Program-made: the position numbers and the translations under genes
The notes under the pieces: generated by a model
What the model was told of the DNA's origin: nothing
What the model saw: the letters and a program-made list of their open reading frames with translations, nothing else
Databases searched by the model: none
Origin: Vampirovibrio sp.
GTDB taxonomy: Bacteria; Cyanobacteriota; Vampirovibrionia; Vampirovibrionales; JAJTHC01
Length of the DNA stretch: 64,000 bases
Direction of reading: 5' to 3'
Assembly (NCBI GenBank): GCA_024998755.1
Contig: JACEUU010000002.1
Span: 540,045 to 604,044 of the forward strand
In this document: one piece after another, positions 26,026-37,200 of the stretch
Layout of the letters: every line of letters starts with the position of its first letter
Numbering within the stretch: the first letter of the stretch is position 1

Positions 26026-26571
26026 TTAACGGGTTATTTGTGTATAGAAGGCTTGATTACCTGCCCCGCCTTCTGCATTACCGTCTAAGGTAGGCATTAC
26101 CATGCCACCAGTAAATGTTGTGGGAATTGTCGTTGCTACCCCACAATTGGTACTATTATCCGGTGCCCAGCTAGCGGTAATACCGACTCTATCTTGCCCT
26201 ACTATATTGGGTTGCCCTGCACCGTTAACATCAACAATGATACTTTCACACCTTGTAAATCCAGCCCCTGGGGCTGCTGTAAACCCTGATAAAATTGCTC
26301 CGTTGTGCAGCGTTATAACTAAGCCTCCATCATCTCTATCGAGGGTTCTAATTCTACTGGCTAAGGCTAAGTAGGTATTAGCAGGAACATCGCCTTGCAT
26401 AGTTAATGCTTCTGCTGCTTCAGTTACAATTTTGAGGGTGTCTTTCATAATAGCTCTTCGGTTGGTGGTTTCAATACCATGCAATACAGAAGGAATGCTA
26501 ATAGCAGCTACTGTGCCAATAAGCCCTACAGTTACCAGTAATTCTGCTAGTGTAAATGCTTGATGTTTCAT
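26026..26571 (-). CDS. type IV prepilin-like protein
   Basis: 181 residues. The N-terminus MKHQA-FTLAELLVTVGLIG is a type IV prepilin/pseudopilin leader with Ala instead of Gly before the cleaved Phe. The hydrophobic helix continues into TVAAISIPSVL. The globular part contains DVNGAGQPNIVGQDR, a D-x-NG-x-x-x-PN segment that may bind calcium. The ATG at 26571 has AAAGG 8 nt upstream; a longer upstream frame has no support. Its TAA stop coincides with a MITE target duplication. A second prepilin lies immediately upstream. Confidence 0.82.
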   Translation of the reverse strand: MKHQAFTLAELLVTVGLIGTVAAISIPSVLHGIETTNRRAIMKDTLKIVTEAAEALTMQGDVPANTYLALASRIRTLDRDDGGLVITLHNGAILSGFTAAPGAGFTRCESIIVDVNGAGQPNIVGQDRVGITASWAPDNSTNCGVATTIPTTFTGGMVMPTLDGNAEGGAGNQAFYTQITR

Positions 26572-26626
26572 ATAAATAGCCTTTTTATTTTTTTGTTGTA
26601 TTAAGTCTAGAGTAATAGGTTCGAAT

Positions 26627-27223
26627 TTAAGTAGTAGATACAAGTTGATTATAAAACGCCACATTTCCTAGAGTGCTAGCATCGAATGTATCAGGGGTAG
26701 GACCTACAATACCTGCTTCTTGGGCAGCACTATTAACCGTAATATTTGCTACTGCAGCACAAGTACCAGTGGGGTTAAAACAAGCGGTTACCATTAATCG
26801 GTCTCTACCAATTTGATTAGGTTGCCCTGCACCATTGACATCGATTCTAATGGTTTGAAAACCTGCAGCAGCTAATTGATTAAAGTTATCAATCACAACA
26901 CCACCAGGCATTGTAAAACTATTGGCTGGATTGTTCAGTGCTACAAAATTGTCATCCGCACTATTTAAAAAGAGGTCAAATGCGTGCCATGTGGTATTAT
27001 TGGGTGCAGATAAAGCTGGTGGTTCATTGGTTAATTTACTTGATGCTTCAGTTAGTGTACGAATTGTAGTCCCAAATAATGCATTGTCTTGAGATTGCTT
27101 TAGACTGGTCAATACACTAGGAACGGCAATACCTGCAATTACGCCCAGCACGGCTAAACTTACCAGCAATTCAGATAAGGTAAACCCTTTGCAAGTAAGC
27201 TTTAATGGTGAAAAATTTGGCAC
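26627..27223 (-). CDS. type IV prepilin-like protein
   Basis: 198 residues from a GTG start with AAAGGAG 9 nt upstream. Leader CKG-FTLSELLVSLAVLG with canonical Gly-Phe cleavage, then GVIAGIAVPSVL. The globular domain carries DVNGAGQPNQIGRDR, the same motif as its downstream neighbour, with which it shares general architecture; the two look like a tandem duplication. Such proteins assemble pili or type II secretion pseudopili. No pilus ATPase or platform gene lies nearby. Confidence 0.85.
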   Translation of the reverse strand: MPNFSPLKLTCKGFTLSELLVSLAVLGVIAGIAVPSVLTSLKQSQDNALFGTTIRTLTEASSKLTNEPPALSAPNNTTWHAFDLFLNSADDNFVALNNPANSFTMPGGVVIDNFNQLAAAGFQTIRIDVNGAGQPNQIGRDRLMVTACFNPTGTCAAVANITVNSAAQEAGIVGPTPDTFDASTLGNVAFYNQLVSTT

Positions 27224-27406
27224 AAGTTAAATCTCCTTTAATTAATTCAAAACAGAGTTTGCTGTATTTCATAGTTAAGGTATCGAACAAGTTGATTATA
27301 AACTTTAGCCCTATATGAATTAAATGGTTGAATGACGGGTTGATAGCAATTAAACGATTGAAGAGCGTACAATCTTGATTTAGGCTGGCACAGAAAGCTT
27401 CCCGTT

Positions 27407-27940
27407 TCAAGACGTTAACTTACTAGCCGTGGCTAATGCCTGATAATGTTCAGCCGAATAGGCTAAAAAAGCTACTTCTTCTGGGGTTAATTCCCGTAGT
27501 TGTTTGGCGGGTCTACCCGCCCATAAAAACCCCGTAGGCACAATTTTTTTCCCCGTTAGCAATGAACCTGCCCCTAGCATGGCTTGGGCTTGAACCACAC
27601 TACCATCCAGCAAGCAAGCCTGCATCCCCACGAAGGCTTCATCTTCCAGCGTGCAGGCGTGGAGCAACGCCATATGCCCAACCGTGCAGTTTTTCCCAAC
27701 AACCGTTGGTTTTGCCATGCCTGTTAGCCCTTGGCTGGCAACGTGAATGACTGTACCATCTTGAATGTTGCTACCTTCGCCTATCACGATGGGGGCGACA
27801 TCGCCCCGCAGTACGCAATTGTACCAAATACTGGCGCTGGCGTGGATGGTAACATTGCCCACCAGCACGGCATTTTCAGCAATGAAGGCGGTGGGGTGTA
27901 TGCTGGGGCTTTTGCCTTGAAAGGCTTTAATAATAGGCAT
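27407..27940 (-). CDS. gamma-carbonic anhydrase-like hexapeptide-repeat protein
   Basis: 177 residues forming a left-handed beta-helix (VLVGNVTIHASASIWYNCVL, RGDVAPIVIGEGSNIQDGTV). The metal-binding histidines are present in VIHV and VGHMALLH. This family (YrdA/PaaY/CaiE and gamma-carbonic anhydrases) often hydrates CO2 or hydrolyses CoA esters; many members have no proven activity. It is divergent from the COG0523 gene and upstream of the prepilins on the same strand. Confidence 0.87.
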   Translation of the reverse strand: MPIIKAFQGKSPSIHPTAFIAENAVLVGNVTIHASASIWYNCVLRGDVAPIVIGEGSNIQDGTVIHVASQGLTGMAKPTVVGKNCTVGHMALLHACTLEDEAFVGMQACLLDGSVVQAQAMLGAGSLLTGKKIVPTGFLWAGRPAKQLRELTPEEVAFLAYSAEHYQALATASKLTS

Positions 27941-28068
27941 GGGTTTATCCTGAAATCCAATCGTTTTTTATAGAAAAAAAGGAATGATAGTCTACTTATT
28001 CTACAACAAAGGCTTGCTTTTAAGCTGAAAATAGCTTCAAGCTATCGTAACAATCCTCTCTGCTTATC

Positions 28069-28097
28069 TTGACAACCTACTATATTAGCAGTGTAAT
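28069..28097 (+). promoter_or_regulatory. probable promoter of the COG0523 GTPase gene
   Basis: A consensus -35 TTGACA (28069-28074) and TGTAAT (28092-28097) are separated by 17 nt. The start codon is 50 nt further on. I saw no clear Zur-type palindrome over it. Confidence 0.55.
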
Positions 28098-28147
28098 AGG
28101 GGATGCCCTCTTTCTTTACCATTAAACCATAGGTCTTTCATCTAAAA

Positions 28148-29437
28148 ATGACAAACACACAAACTATAACCGATACCCGCCTACCCGTAACCGTGCTTTC
28201 CGGCTTTTTAGGGGCAGGTAAAACCACCTTGCTAAACCACGTGCTTAACAACCGTGAAGGCTTAAAAGTAGCCGTCATCGTCAATGATATGAGCGAAGTC
28301 AATATTGACGCTCAATTAGTCAACACAGGGACTGCTAGCCTCAGCAGAGTAGACGAAAAATTGGTCGAAATGAGTAATGGGTGTATTTGCTGCACTTTGC
28401 GGGAAGATTTATTGCTGGAAGTTTCTAAATTAGCCCAAGAAAAACGATTTGATTACTTGCTGGTGGAATCTACCGGTATTTCAGAACCACTGCCCGTAGC
28501 GGAAACCTTTGTGTTTGCAGATGAAACTGGGCATAGCTTGGGTGAATTGTCTCGGTTAGATACGATGGTAACCGTGGTAGATGCCTTCAACTTTTTGAAA
28601 GATTACGAAGAAGCCATTGAATTAAAAGATAAAAATTTAGCCCTCAATGAAGAGGATGACCGCACCATTGTGGATTTGTTGATTGACCAAGTGGAATTTG
28701 CCAATGTTATTCTCATCAACAAAACAGATTTAGTACCTGAACGAGAAGTAGCGAAATTGGAAGCCATTATTCAACGCTTAAACCCTGAAGCTAAGGTAAT
28801 ACGGTCTGAATTTGGAAAGACTGAATTGAAAAATATTTTAAATACCGGGTTGTTTGATTTTGAAAAAGCGGCTCAAGCCCCTGGTTGGATGAAAGAAATT
28901 AATGGCGAACACATTCCTGAAACCGAAGAATACGGCATTAATTCCTTTGTGTTTCGGGCAGAAAAACCGTTTCACCCTGAACGCTTGCTAGCCGTGTTTG
29001 ATGGCGGTTGGAAAGGAGCATTGCGTAGCAAGGGCTTTTTCTGGTTGGCAACCCGCCCAGATTATAACCTAATTTGGAGCCAAGCCGGTGGGGCTTGCAG
29101 AGTAGAACCCGGTGGATTTTGGTGGGCAACCACCCCTGAAGAAGGCTGGCCTGAAGAAGCAGATATCGTGGCGGATATTCGTAAAAATTGGCACCCCGAA
29201 TTTGGCGATAGACATCAAGAATTAGTCTTTATTGGTATTAAAATGGCAGAAGCCAAATTAATCGCCCATTTAGAATCTGCCTTGCTGACTGATGCTGAAA
29301 TGGCGTTAGGGCAAGAAGCGTGGCTTGAATTTGAAGACCCCTTCCCCGCTTATTCTTTTGCTAGTGCAGAAGAAGGGGAAGCCTGTGCTTTACCTTTAGC
29401 ACAGGAAGAAATTCTGAATCAACCCGCTTTGGTTTAA
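28148..29437 (+). CDS. COG0523/CobW-type GTPase, metal chaperone
   Basis: 429 residues. Walker [12 protein letters not shown], the metal-binding CICC motif in [31 protein letters not shown] (guanine specificity), and a CobW C-terminal domain with RPFHPERL-like [12 protein letters not shown]. These GTPases deliver zinc or cobalt to client enzymes. The length and C-terminal domain resemble ZigA/YeiR-type zinc members rather than short nickel HypB. The gene ends 4 bp inside the convergent fliD stop. Confidence 0.9.
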   Translation: MTNTQTITDTRLPVTVLSGFLGAGKTTLLNHVLNNREGLKVAVIVNDMSEVNIDAQLVNTGTASLSRVDEKLVEMSNGCICCTLREDLLLEVSKLAQEKRFDYLLVESTGISEPLPVAETFVFADETGHSLGELSRLDTMVTVVDAFNFLKDYEEAIELKDKNLALNEEDDRTIVDLLIDQVEFANVILINKTDLVPEREVAKLEAIIQRLNPEAKVIRSEFGKTELKNILNTGLFDFEKAAQAPGWMKEINGEHIPETEEYGINSFVFRAEKPFHPERLLAVFDGGWKGALRSKGFFWLATRPDYNLIWSQAGGACRVEPGGFWWATTPEEGWPEEADIVADIRKNWHPEFGDRHQELVFIGIKMAEAKLIAHLESALLTDAEMALGQEAWLEFEDPFPAYSFASAEEGEACALPLAQEEILNQPALV

Positions 29438-31227
29438 TTAAAATTATTCGTGCTCAAGCTACTGAGCGATCTACCTTGGCTTTGGTATTGAGAAATCAAT
29501 TGGTCTGAAGCGGTAAATTGCCGGCGGTATTGTGCTTCTTTTTTGCTTAGCCTTGCATTGCCATCGGCTATTTGTTTATTCATTCTGGTAATTTGTGCTT
29601 GAAATGAATCTACCGACGATTGAAACAATCCTTTGCCCGTCGTATCGGTACCCGTTAATAAGGTTTGGTCGACAATTTTTTTCAAATTCGTAAAAATACC
29701 GTTCGTGCCAGAAAAGAGCGTTTTTACATCCGCCGCATTGGTATTGAGTGCATCGGTTAGTTTCGTGGTATCTACTTGCAGGGCGGAAGTGGTACCCGTT
29801 GCTCCTGAAGTAGCCGCCCCAACAGCACCCGTGGTAACACCGATTGATTGCAAGCTTTTGTAAGTAGTCGCATCGTTATTAACAGAACTAACTAAACCCC
29901 GAATTTGCGACCGAAACGATCGAAGCCCAGAATCATTCGGTAACCCGCCAGTTTTGGGGTTAGTTTGGGCATCAATGGTGGAAACAATATCGTTGTAGGT
30001 TTTAATAAAATCGTTAATAGCAGTAGTGATTTTAGAAGCATCTCTGCCAATGGCTACATTGACGGGTGTTTGCACGTTAGAAGCGTTGACTGTTAGCCCT
30101 TTCAAGTTGAGCGTAACCCCCGTTAGCCCACTCACGCTGGCATCTACCGCATTGCTGGTACTGTAAATGGTGTTACCATTAACCGTCAACTGGGCATTAT
30201 CTCCCAAGGTTTGTGAAGACAAACTATTTCCGGCTGTAATTAGCCCTGTGGCTGCTAAAAAGTTCCCTGTTGTGTCTTCCAAGTAAATGGGTAAGTTGCC
30301 TGTTGTTTTAGACGTAAATTCCAGTTTGTTGTTAGAAGGGTTTAACACCGCAGAAACGCCCGCATCGGTACTGTTATTGATGGCTTCTACAATTTGGGCT
30401 AAACTTTTGCCAGTAGTATCAAACGAGGCTTTACCAATTTTAAAGGTGCTGCCTGCTGTAACGGCAGTGGCTAAATTAGCACCGGCGGTGCTAACATCTG
30501 CACCGGTATCAATAATTGAAACGGGTTGAGACCCTTGCAAAACACCTGCCCCATTATCAATAGCGGTATCTAGTTTTGTAAGCCGAAAGAAATTACTGGT
30601 ATCGCTACCAGACCCTAACCTAACCGTGTTAGGTGCAGCCCCAGTAATGGAAATTTTGCCTTGGGCGTCGATGGTAGCATCTGCCACGCCGGCGACACCT
30701 TTGAGGCGAGTCAGCATATCGCCAATGGTGTCTACTGTGGCATCTATCGCAATAGTATTAGCAGTACCGCCCACATATAGCGATAAATTACCGGAGGTAA
30801 AACTAAATTGTTTCACATCGGATAATTTGGTGCTGTTTGAAATAGACGTACCAATGGCACTGGTTGAACGAGCAATAGATGTTGAAGCCAGCTTGGTAAC
30901 GCCAACGCTTAAGCCTTGTACGCTAGCGGTATCTGCTGCGGTAATATCTACTTGGTCTTTATTGGAAGACGTACCGGTTTTGGCTTGAAAAATATCGGCA
31001 TCTAAAAACGAGGTTTTCACAAATTTATTGATATTGGTCTGTAGGGTTGCTGCTCTGTTTTTAATCGCATTCATGAAACTCACTTTTTGCTGAGTTGAAC
31101 TGACTTTGCTTTGTATTTTTTGAATGGGTTGAGCATCTACCGCAATTAAGCTGCTAACAATGGCGTTGGTATCTAAGCCGGAAGAAATACCGCCAAACGT
31201 AATAGGGGAAGACATCATCATCATCAT
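29434..31227 (-). CDS. fliD: flagellar hook-associated protein 2 (filament cap)
   Basis: 597 residues; caps the growing flagellum and helps flagellin fold. The N-terminal FliD domain begins [20 protein letters not shown] with [14 protein letters not shown]. The middle is an S/T/G/A-rich variable region. The C-terminal domain ends in a coiled coil ([20 protein letters not shown]). The start shows five tandem ATG codons. It is isolated from other flagellar genes in this window, but it supports flagellar motility. Confidence 0.92.
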   Translation of the reverse strand: MMMMMSSPITFGGISSGLDTNAIVSSLIAVDAQPIQKIQSKVSSTQQKVSFMNAIKNRAATLQTNINKFVKTSFLDADIFQAKTGTSSNKDQVDITAADTASVQGLSVGVTKLASTSIARSTSAIGTSISNSTKLSDVKQFSFTSGNLSLYVGGTANTIAIDATVDTIGDMLTRLKGVAGVADATIDAQGKISITGAAPNTVRLGSGSDTSNFFRLTKLDTAIDNGAGVLQGSQPVSIIDTGADVSTAGANLATAVTAGSTFKIGKASFDTTGKSLAQIVEAINNSTDAGVSAVLNPSNNKLEFTSKTTGNLPIYLEDTTGNFLAATGLITAGNSLSSQTLGDNAQLTVNGNTIYSTSNAVDASVSGLTGVTLNLKGLTVNASNVQTPVNVAIGRDASKITTAINDFIKTYNDIVSTIDAQTNPKTGGLPNDSGLRSFRSQIRGLVSSVNNDATTYKSLQSIGVTTGAVGAATSGATGTTSALQVDTTKLTDALNTNAADVKTLFSGTNGIFTNLKKIVDQTLLTGTDTTGKGLFQSSVDSFQAQITRMNKQIADGNARLSKKEAQYRRQFTASDQLISQYQSQGRSLSSLSTNNFN

Positions 31228-31547
31228 GTTAAAAACTACCCTATGGTGTGTTTTTTAAGTAACTGTTACCTAAATTTAAGAGAGATTAATCAAAAGCTGG
31301 TAATTTTAAATATATTTATGGTATTTTAATGTTTATACCTTTTTTAGTTTAGCAATTACTGAAAAATGTGCAATCCTTCAATAAATGTATTTTTTGTTGA
31401 AACTACTTTTCTTAAAAATAATGCTTGTTAATTAGTTCTGCAAAAGCTTGCTTGAATGAAAAGCAATATCAGATTCTTTACACTTTCATCCTTCTTAGTT
31501 TATTTCAAAGTTTAAATGTTTTCAAAAACACGAGGAATGCTTCCCAT

Positions 31548-33179
31548 ATGGTCAGTTCGGCTACCCCTTCAACTGTTGCTAATGCTTCTAATTATTCTTC
31601 CATTTCTGCTAACCCTGTTGCTACAGAAAAACCTAATTTGCCTTTATGGGGCAAACTCATTCGTACCAAACCCATTGCCCCCCCGAACGATGGTTCTAGT
31701 GGTGGCGGGTTGCATAAATCGCTTACGGCAATGAACCTCATTATGTTTGGCGTTAGTGCCATGATTGGTACGGGTATTTTCGTACTGACGGGTGAAGCGG
31801 CTTCAACAGCAGCAGGGCCAGCGTTGATGATTTCCATTGTGATTACCGGTATTCTTTGTGGATTTTGTGCCTTGTGCTACAGCGAATTAGCCGCGATGAT
31901 TCCTGTTTCGGGGTCTGCTTATTCTTACCTTTATGCGGGTTTGGGCGAATTTGCTGCTTGGGTTACGGGCTGGGTTCTTATTGTAGAATATCTAGCGGGC
32001 GTTATGGCTATTGGTATTGGCTGGGGAGAAGCCATTAAGCATTTCTTTGCCAACTTACTCCACGTTCAGTTGCCGTTGGCGTTGACCACCAATACCATTG
32101 AAATTTTAGAAGGCACGAAGCAAACGGCTCGATATTCTGAGCTGGTGGTAAAATCTGTCCCGTTTCAGTTTCCATTTTTGGCGGAACATTTTACGTTAAT
32201 CATCAATAAATCGTTCAATTTTTTACCGTTTGGCGCGTTGTTGGTAGTTACCTTTTTGTTGTGCCGAGGGATTGAAGAAAACGCCAAAATTGCCAGTGCT
32301 ATGGTTTATGTCAAGACAGCGGTTATTCTGCTATTTATTGTTTCGGCGGTTATTTTCTTGTTTTCACATCCGCAAATTTTGCAACAAAATTGGTTCGCCA
32401 ATGGCTGGAAGACCTTTGCCCCTTGGGGATGGGATGGTATTTTCAAAGGGTCTGCCCTCATGTTTTTTGCTTATATTGGGTTTGATGCTTTGGCAACGGC
32501 TTCTGAAGAAGCCAAAAACCCGCAAAGAGATTTGCCAGTCGGTATTTTAGGGTCGCTTATTATTTGTACGATTCTTTATATTTTGGTAACGGTTGCGGTA
32601 ACGGCTATTTTGCCTTTAGGTGAAATAGCTCAACACAAAGAAGCGGCGGTTGTCCATGCCATGAGCATGATGAAAATCCCTGTGGCGGATTGGCTGGTTA
32701 GCATCGGGGCGATTGTGGGTATTACGTCTGTGTTATTGGTTATGCAATTGGCTTCTGTGCGGATTAGTTATGCCATTGCTCGGGATGGGTTATTGCCAAA
32801 ATCCATTGCGAAACTGCATCCGAAATTAGGTGTTCCGCTAGCTGCTACGTTGATTATTGGGATTGTGAATGCGTTTGGTTCAGCGATTATGCCTATTTCG
32901 CTGATGGCTCATATTTCCAACTTGGGTACGTTGTTTGCGTTTATGATGGTGTGCTTGGCGGTTGTGGTGTTGCGTATAACTGCCCCGAATGCGTTGCGTC
33001 CGTTTAGAATACCTGCGGGTACGTTGATTGGTGTGCTGGGCTTTTTGGGTTGCTTGAAGTTGATGTTAGATTTAAGTGCTACGGCTTGGGTTTTAACAGG
33101 CGTTTTAACTTTGATGGGTATTGCCTTTTACTTCTTATACGGCATCAAAAACAGCACGTTGAATAATTCCTCAAAATAG
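31548..33179 (+). CDS. APC-superfamily amino acid permease (cationic amino acid transporter type)
   Basis: 543 residues from the ATG at 31548, with GAGGA upstream; a longer frame from 31425 lacks a ribosome site. After an S/P-rich, cytoplasmic-looking N-terminus there are about 12 membrane segments. Seen: MFGVSAMIGTGIFVLTG, the APC helix 1 signature, and FFAYIGFDALATASEEAKNP, typical of the CAT/YfnA group. It likely imports amino acids by proton coupling. The roughly 320 bp before it (31228-31547) hold no gene I can support. A perfect terminator follows it. Confidence 0.88.
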   Translation: MVSSATPSTVANASNYSSISANPVATEKPNLPLWGKLIRTKPIAPPNDGSSGGGLHKSLTAMNLIMFGVSAMIGTGIFVLTGEAASTAAGPALMISIVITGILCGFCALCYSELAAMIPVSGSAYSYLYAGLGEFAAWVTGWVLIVEYLAGVMAIGIGWGEAIKHFFANLLHVQLPLALTTNTIEILEGTKQTARYSELVVKSVPFQFPFLAEHFTLIINKSFNFLPFGALLVVTFLLCRGIEENAKIASAMVYVKTAVILLFIVSAVIFLFSHPQILQQNWFANGWKTFAPWGWDGIFKGSALMFFAYIGFDALATASEEAKNPQRDLPVGILGSLIICTILYILVTVAVTAILPLGEIAQHKEAAVVHAMSMMKIPVADWLVSIGAIVGITSVLLVMQLASVRISYAIARDGLLPKSIAKLHPKLGVPLAATLIIGIVNAFGSAIMPISLMAHISNLGTLFAFMMVCLAVVVLRITAPNALRPFRIPAGTLIGVLGFLGCLKLMLDLSATAWVLTGVLTLMGIAFYFLYGIKNSTLNNSSK

Positions 33180-33202
33180 AATCAACAAAATGTAATTATT
33201 TT

Positions 33203-33230
33203 AAAAGGACGATTTCATAATCGTCCTTTT
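33203..33230. terminator. bidirectional intrinsic terminator
   Basis: AAAAGGACGATT / TCAT / AATCGTCCTTTT: a perfect 12-bp stem with a 4-nt loop, A- and T-runs on both sides. It separates the convergent permease and scpA genes and ends transcription from both strands. Confidence 0.9.
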
Positions 33231-34208
33231 TTATGTGGATTCTCTTTCTTCCCCAGCATCCCACGAAACGGCTAAATCATCGCCGTAAAAATCAGTTTGT
33301 TCCAATACCACCACTAATCGGGCTTCCAAAAACAACAACGATAAAAAACAGTTGACCCTATCCAACCCCGTTAAATCCATCAAGTCCGTCAGCGTTAGCC
33401 TCGCTTCAAGTTCATCGTGCGGTAGGTGGGCTTCCAAGGTTTCAAGCACTTGAGCCACTAAGCTTTCCTGAAATTCATCGTGTGCTAACTGGGTAATTTC
33501 CGCCGTGGAAAGCTTGGCATAATCCCGAATATTCCGACGCTTATCCACCTGCTCAATTTTTTGATGGGTGGCTCGTTCAGCTTCTTGTTGTTCTACTTTT
33601 TTCAGTTCGGCAATTAAATCTTCCAATGTTACAGGACGAATTCTCGGTTGTTTTGTGCTGGTTCTACGTTCTAACACATCATTGAGCGTCCCAAACCGCC
33701 GACGCATCGCTAATTTTAGCTTTTCCGCCACATCTTGGCTCATGGCAACGGCATCAATTGGGTTGCCATCTTCGTCATATTCAACTAAATCATCGAAACT
33801 GGCATCTTCCAACCAATCGTCTTCATCTACGGCAAATGGGTCGAACCCTGCTAGTAAATCGCTTTTCATCCGTAGTAAAATCGCCAAATACAAGAGTGTT
33901 TTACCCGTCAACCGTAATTGCTGTTGCTCGGTTTCCGATAAGATCCCTTCCCGCAATGCCAAAAGAGGCGTCTCATCGACCCCGCTTTTAACCGCACTCA
34001 TCACGCTTAACTCATCGGTCGACGATACTTGCCCTGCGTCCCATTTGAGGGTTTCAACATACGCCAAATAGGTATCCGCCACTTTCACCAAATCAACGTT
34101 CCATGGGTCAATATCGCCCTGTTTGGCTAGTTGCACCAAAATTTCAATGCCTTCAGAAGGGGCAGGAAGCGTCAGTAAATCCAACTGTTTTATGGCGATA
34201 GTCTTCAT
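33231..34208 (-). CDS. scpA: segregation and condensation protein A
   Basis: 325 residues. N-terminal EGIEILVQLAKQGDIDPWNVDLVKVADTYL (the part that contacts the SMC neck), LLYLAILLRMKSDLLAG, an acidic linker, and a C-terminal winged-helix region (LTDLMDLTGLDRVNCFLSLLFLEARLVVVL). ScpA is the kleisin that bridges the SMC heads. It is encoded 7 bp downstream of smc in one operon; scpB is not in the window. Confidence 0.92.
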   Translation of the reverse strand: MKTIAIKQLDLLTLPAPSEGIEILVQLAKQGDIDPWNVDLVKVADTYLAYVETLKWDAGQVSSTDELSVMSAVKSGVDETPLLALREGILSETEQQQLRLTGKTLLYLAILLRMKSDLLAGFDPFAVDEDDWLEDASFDDLVEYDEDGNPIDAVAMSQDVAEKLKLAMRRRFGTLNDVLERRTSTKQPRIRPVTLEDLIAELKKVEQQEAERATHQKIEQVDKRRNIRDYAKLSTAEITQLAHDEFQESLVAQVLETLEAHLPHDELEARLTLTDLMDLTGLDRVNCFLSLLFLEARLVVVLEQTDFYGDDLAVSWDAGEEREST

Positions 34209-34215
34209 TTTAGGG

Positions 34216-37200
34216 TTACCCTACCACTTGCTTGGCAGATTTTTCCGTAACCTCTGTTGGTGGGGTTGCCACAGGCTTTTTGGGGATAGAAACCGGCATG
34301 GGTAGTTCCATTGGGTGCAGATAGGTGGGTTCATCGGGGCGGTCTTCCCGAAGTTGAATGCCTGTTACTTTTGAAACGCCGTTGCGTTTTTGTGTAACGC
34401 CTACGGTTCTATCTGAATTATCAATCATCGGTTTTCGGAGAGAAACCACCACAAATTGAGCAGTTTCAGATTCTCGTTGTACCATTTTAGCTAGTTTTTC
34501 TACGTTAATCCCGTCCAAGTTTTGATCAACTTCATCCAACGCATAGAAGGGGGCAGGCATGGTGCGTTGTAATGAAAACACAAACGCCAACGAAGTGAGC
34601 GATTTTTCTCCGCCACTCATGGCTTCAATGCGTTGTGTTTTTTTACCTCGTGGAGAAGCTTCAATGCTTAAGCCACCAGCTAAGGGGTCGGTCGGGTTGG
34701 TTAGAATGAGCTGCCCATGCCCATCCGATAGTTCTGCGTAGATTTCTTTAAACTGTTTATTCACGCTATCAAACGCCTTCATAAAATACTGACGTTTCAA
34801 TTCTTCGTAGCTATGCACCTTATTGGCAAGGGCTTCTTTCTCAGTTTCCAATGTTTCTAGCTTGGTGGCTAATTCTTGTTGACGCGTTGACACTTGGTCA
34901 AATTCGTTAATTGCCAACATATTAACTGGCTCTAATGCCGTCATTTTCTTTTGCAACGTGGCTATTTGCAGATTCAATGCCTCCAACGTCGGGAAAGCAG
35001 CATCCGCCAATCGGGCTTCTAAATCGTCGAAAATGGCTTTTAATTGGGCGTATAATTGGTCAATTTGTGGTTCTAATTCCCGCAACTGGGCTTGAATGGC
35101 AATTAGCTGTTGTTCGGCTTCTTGCACGGCTCGTTCCGTGTTGTGTTTTTGCTTTTCATGGTCTATTAGTAAGGCTTGCAGGCGTTCTCGTTCCGCTTGG
35201 AATTCTTTAATTTCGTCATCCATTGAAGCCAATTCTTCGTTTAGACCTACCAGTTGATGTTCCACCGCTTCAATTTCAGCATAGAACAGGGCTATTTCTT
35301 TATCCCAAACGCCTATTTGATTGGTTTTAGTGGCGTAAGCTTCTTTTTTTTCTTGGCTGCTGGTTTGCCGAATTTCAAGTTCCGTTTCTTTTTGTTTAAG
35401 CGTGTGTTGAATGTGTCGAAAATCTGCTTCGTACGTTTCAAATTGAAACTTGGCTTCTTGCAACAGGGCTAAGGTTTCTTGATATTGGCTACCTGAAGCT
35501 TGCCCTTCAAGTAGGATAAATTGTTGTTTTAAGGCTTCAATGGCTTTTTCCGCAACGGCTTCCTGTTTGGCAAGTGTTGCTAGTTTGCTTGCCAAAGTTG
35601 TAGCATCCGCCGTTTTACCTGAAGCGGAAGTGGCGGATTGTGCTATGGTCAATTCTTGTTCTTGGTCATGTAATTGTTTTTCAAGCACTTCTAGCTGGGC
35701 TAAATACCGCTGATGTTGCTGTTCCACCGTGGCTAATTCGGCGGATTGTTTGCCCCAATCCACTTCAATTCGGCTCAGATGCTGTTCAATTTTCGATTTT
35801 TCTGCTTCTAATTGCCCTACTTCACTACGTAGATTGCTCAATTCCACATCTTGCATTGAACCCGCGGTTGCCGAACCGCCCCCAAAAACGGTTTTATTTC
35901 CGCCCCTAAATTGCTGATTCGCCCCGCCTGTCATGGCACCTGTTTTTTCCAGAATGCTACCATCTAGCGTAACCATACGGAATTTATTCAACAACGGACG
36001 AGCTGCTTCTACAGATTCCACCACCAGCGTATCGCCCAAAGCAAACGCAAAAATCGTGGCATATTCAGCGGAAAACGAAACAAGGTTCACGGCGTAATCA
36101 ATCACGCCTGCATAGTTTGGGGCAGCCCCCCGAGGGGTAGCCATTGCCTTGATTTTATTGAGCGGTAAAAACGTCGCACGCCCTAAGCGGTTTTGCTGTA
36201 AGTGCCGAATACCAGCTTGAGCGATGCTATCATCTTCCACCACGATGTTTTGCACCCTACCCCCCAATGCCATTTCTAGTGCGGTGTGATAATCCGTTTC
36301 TACCGTGGCTAGCTGGGCAATTGTACCATGTACGCCGGAAAGCCCGAGGCTTAAAACGGCTTCAACAGGGCGAGAAAAACTCATTTCTTCGTAGGCCATT
36401 TTTTTGGCTTCCAAAGTAGCTACGGCTTGTTTGGCTTTATACAATTGTTCTTGCGTGCGTTGAAACGCAGATTGTAGCCGTTGCCTATCGCCCGAAAGTT
36501 GCCCACAGGCAGATTCCAGCTTATTTTTTTGGTCTTCTAGTTTTTCAAAATCAATCGAAAGTTGGGCATAGCGTGTTTTTAACTGGTCTTGCTTATATTC
36601 CAATGAAGTAAGCTGTTGTTGCTTACTAGCTTGTGTGTCTGAAAGCCTTTCCTGTTGAGCCTTTAAGGCGAGGTTTTCTCGTTGTAAAGTGGCTAACTGG
36701 TCTTGGGCAGCTTCCAATTGCAACCGCAATGCTTGCCTTGCTGCATGGGCTTGGCTATCGGCGGATTCCAATAAATTCAAGGCTTCTTGATGTTGGTCGA
36801 CTGCTTTTCGTTCATAGGTAACCCGTTCTTTAAGTTCCGCTTCTTGTTGTTTAAGCAAATCAATTTCGCTTTGATTATTCGCCATCCAATCAGATAATTT
36901 CAGAAAATCTTGGTCGAAGCGTGCCAGTTCTGCACGAGTTTCTTCTTGTCGTTGATGCAAGCCCACAATCGCATCTTGCCTACGTCCCACTTGTGCTTTG
37001 AGGGCTTCCATTTGTTGGGCGAGTGCCAATAATTTATCTTCGCCTTGTTTTTTGATGGTTTCGTTTACTTGCTTAAGTTCAAGCGTAGTCGCTGCAATAG
37101 CAGTATCCAACTTAGCGTAACGGTCTTTGGCTTCTTGGCGTTGCGTTTTGGCTTTTTCTAAATTACGTTGATTGGCTGAAAATTGAGCGTTCAGCCCCTT

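Noticed and set aside
26605-26625. GGTTCGAA as a possible tRNA T-loop
   Set aside because: No acceptor, D or anticodon stems can be built around it.
27171-27410. 79-codon minus-strand frame upstream of the second prepilin
   Set aside because: It overlaps the well-supported GTG start and ribosome site of the prepilin, has no ribosome site of its own and no recognisable protein features.
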